From positions 1-36,586 of the forward strand of contig NW_001915024.1 of assembly GCF_000208925.1 (NCBI RefSeq): a stretch of DNA of 36,586 nt. The letters are read 5' to 3'. The DNA is from Entamoeba histolytica HM-1:IMSS (Eukaryota; Evosea; Mastigamoebida; Endamoebidae). The notes beneath the pieces were generated by a model that was not told the origin of the DNA, did no database searches, and saw only the letters and a program-made list of their open reading frames with translations. Positions 35,521 through 36,586 of the stretch are shown here, one piece after another (position 1 is the stretch's first letter; each line of letters opens with the position of its first letter). Made by a program: the position numbers and the translations under genes.

Positions 35521-36586
35521 AGTTTGTTGTGTTTCATGTATTGGAAAAGGAACTATCTTCTTTTTTACAATAAATAAATGACAAATAAAGAAAATAAAAA
35601 AATAAATAAATAAGAAAGAATGAATTACTGATGTATTTTCAAATTAATTAATAACTAATATTAATTTATTAATGAAATGAATATTAATGAGAACAATTCA
35701 ATTTAAATAAAATGAAATAAAAATAGTGATAAATAATCAACATTTCATTGAATAAAATATTATTTCACTTTCATATTTCATATATTAATTATTTTATTTA
35801 AATTAGTGTTTATTTACAATATAAGTTATCATATTTTATATTAATTTATTCAAAATAAATTTAAATAAAAATTCATTTACTTTCTTTAAGTTTTTAAATT
35901 ACTTTATCAAACATACAGTAGAAATAAAATAATTGTCTTTCGGATGATGTTTTATCATTATACAAACTTATTAACATTTCAATTATTTCTTCTTTATGAT
36001 GAATAGTACTGACAACTTATTTTCTAGTTCTTCTTAGTCAATAAATTCAATAAATTCTTTTACAAACACAAATATTTTGGTAATTTTGTTTTCTATTTAT
36101 TTCATTCACTTCTTTATTGTTCTTCTTCCTGTTGATTTTTTAGGAAGAATAATTTATTTAATTTCAGTTCTTTTAACGTCTCATTTATTATAACTAATTT
36201 CTTCACTATATTTCATTCTTTTATTTATTTGGTTATTCTTTTCTTGTTTAATGTTATAATAAGCGTTATCTCTTTCTTCAGTAATACTATGTTAATCATT
36301 ATCTCTTTTCAACTTCTTCTACATTATTTAATGTTAATAATATTATCCTTATTATCATCATTACAATTTCATTTTACTTTGTGTATTATCATAACAAGAT
36401 GAACTTTTTGACTCATTAAATTACATTGGAAATGAATATTTTCCAGTTATTCCAATAAAAAATTTCCAATAATTTTTGTTGCTATTTATCTACTTTTGTT
36501 TTATTCTTTTCTTCATAAACTTATTTATGGATATAGCAACAACATTTGATCAACACGATACAAACATGTCTCTAAATATTTGATAT
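35521..36586. other. AT-rich flank without a supported gene
   Basis: The first 400 bp are simple A/T-rich sequence. From about 35950 to 36400 the plus strand is pyrimidine-rich, and minus-strand frames show short Lys/Asn/Glu-rich open pieces (for example KEFIEFID and ERDNAYYNIKQEKNNQINKR) broken by stops. They look like remains of a protein-coding or LINE sequence, but no motif is recognisable. Confidence 0.4.

Noticed and set aside
1..36586. tRNA arrays, rRNA, CRISPR arrays, bacterial operons or phage genes
   Set aside because: None was seen: no tRNA B-box or cloverleaf was recognised, there are no regularly spaced repeats, and gene structure is eukaryotic throughout.

Overview
The window looks like nuclear DNA of an Entamoeba species, probably of the E. 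histolytica / E. dispar group. The evidence is an AT content of roughly 75%, short intergenic gaps, rare 50-105 bp introns opening with GTTTGT, a BspA-type leucine-rich repeat gene, and R2/R4-type (restriction-like endonuclease) LINE remains. Species was judged from gene style only; nothing was searched.

Layout. (1) 1-4970 is a decayed left flank: AT-rich sequence, a broken TKL-type kinase, a broken gene whose last frame ends in a prenylation-like Cys motif, and a LINE relic in which the reverse transcriptase part is missing. (2) 5040-31050 is a dense core of about 19 genes: a CDK-like kinase, an RPEL-like small protein, a short syntaxin, a catalytically dead alpha/beta-hydrolase with a SAM domain, a VPS9-type Rab5 GEF, NF-YA, a Nudix hydrolase, a small basic protein, a BspA LRR protein, a UTP5/WDR43-like ribosome biogenesis factor, a Sey1/RHD3 ER-fusion GTPase, a class 3 lipase, a PP2C phosphatase, a ribbon-helix-helix protein, a coiled-coil protein, RPN7, an Fe-S helicase of the RTEL1/FANCJ type, a TBC1D23-like adaptor and a dolichol-phosphate mannose synthase fused to GtrA. 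(3) 31050-36586 is a decayed right flank holding two LINE relics that meet 3' end to 3' end.

I rebuilt spliced models for five genes: the CDK, the ABHD/SAM protein, NF-YA, PP2C and TBC1D23. In each, a frame break in the conserved domain is repaired by a GTTTGT...AG intron.

There is no operon logic. A membrane-traffic theme does recur (syntaxin, VPS9 GEF, Sey1, TBC1D23, an ABHD17-like protein), but chance placement is the simplest explanation. The observations most worth a second look are the triad-less hydrolase-SAM protein, the NF-Y box in the promoter of the NF-YA gene, the eukaryotic ribbon-helix-helix protein, the repeated RMS motifs and SUMO-like tail of the helicase, the TBC1D23 architecture, and the recurrent TGA stops in the relics, several at codons expected to be GGA glycine.
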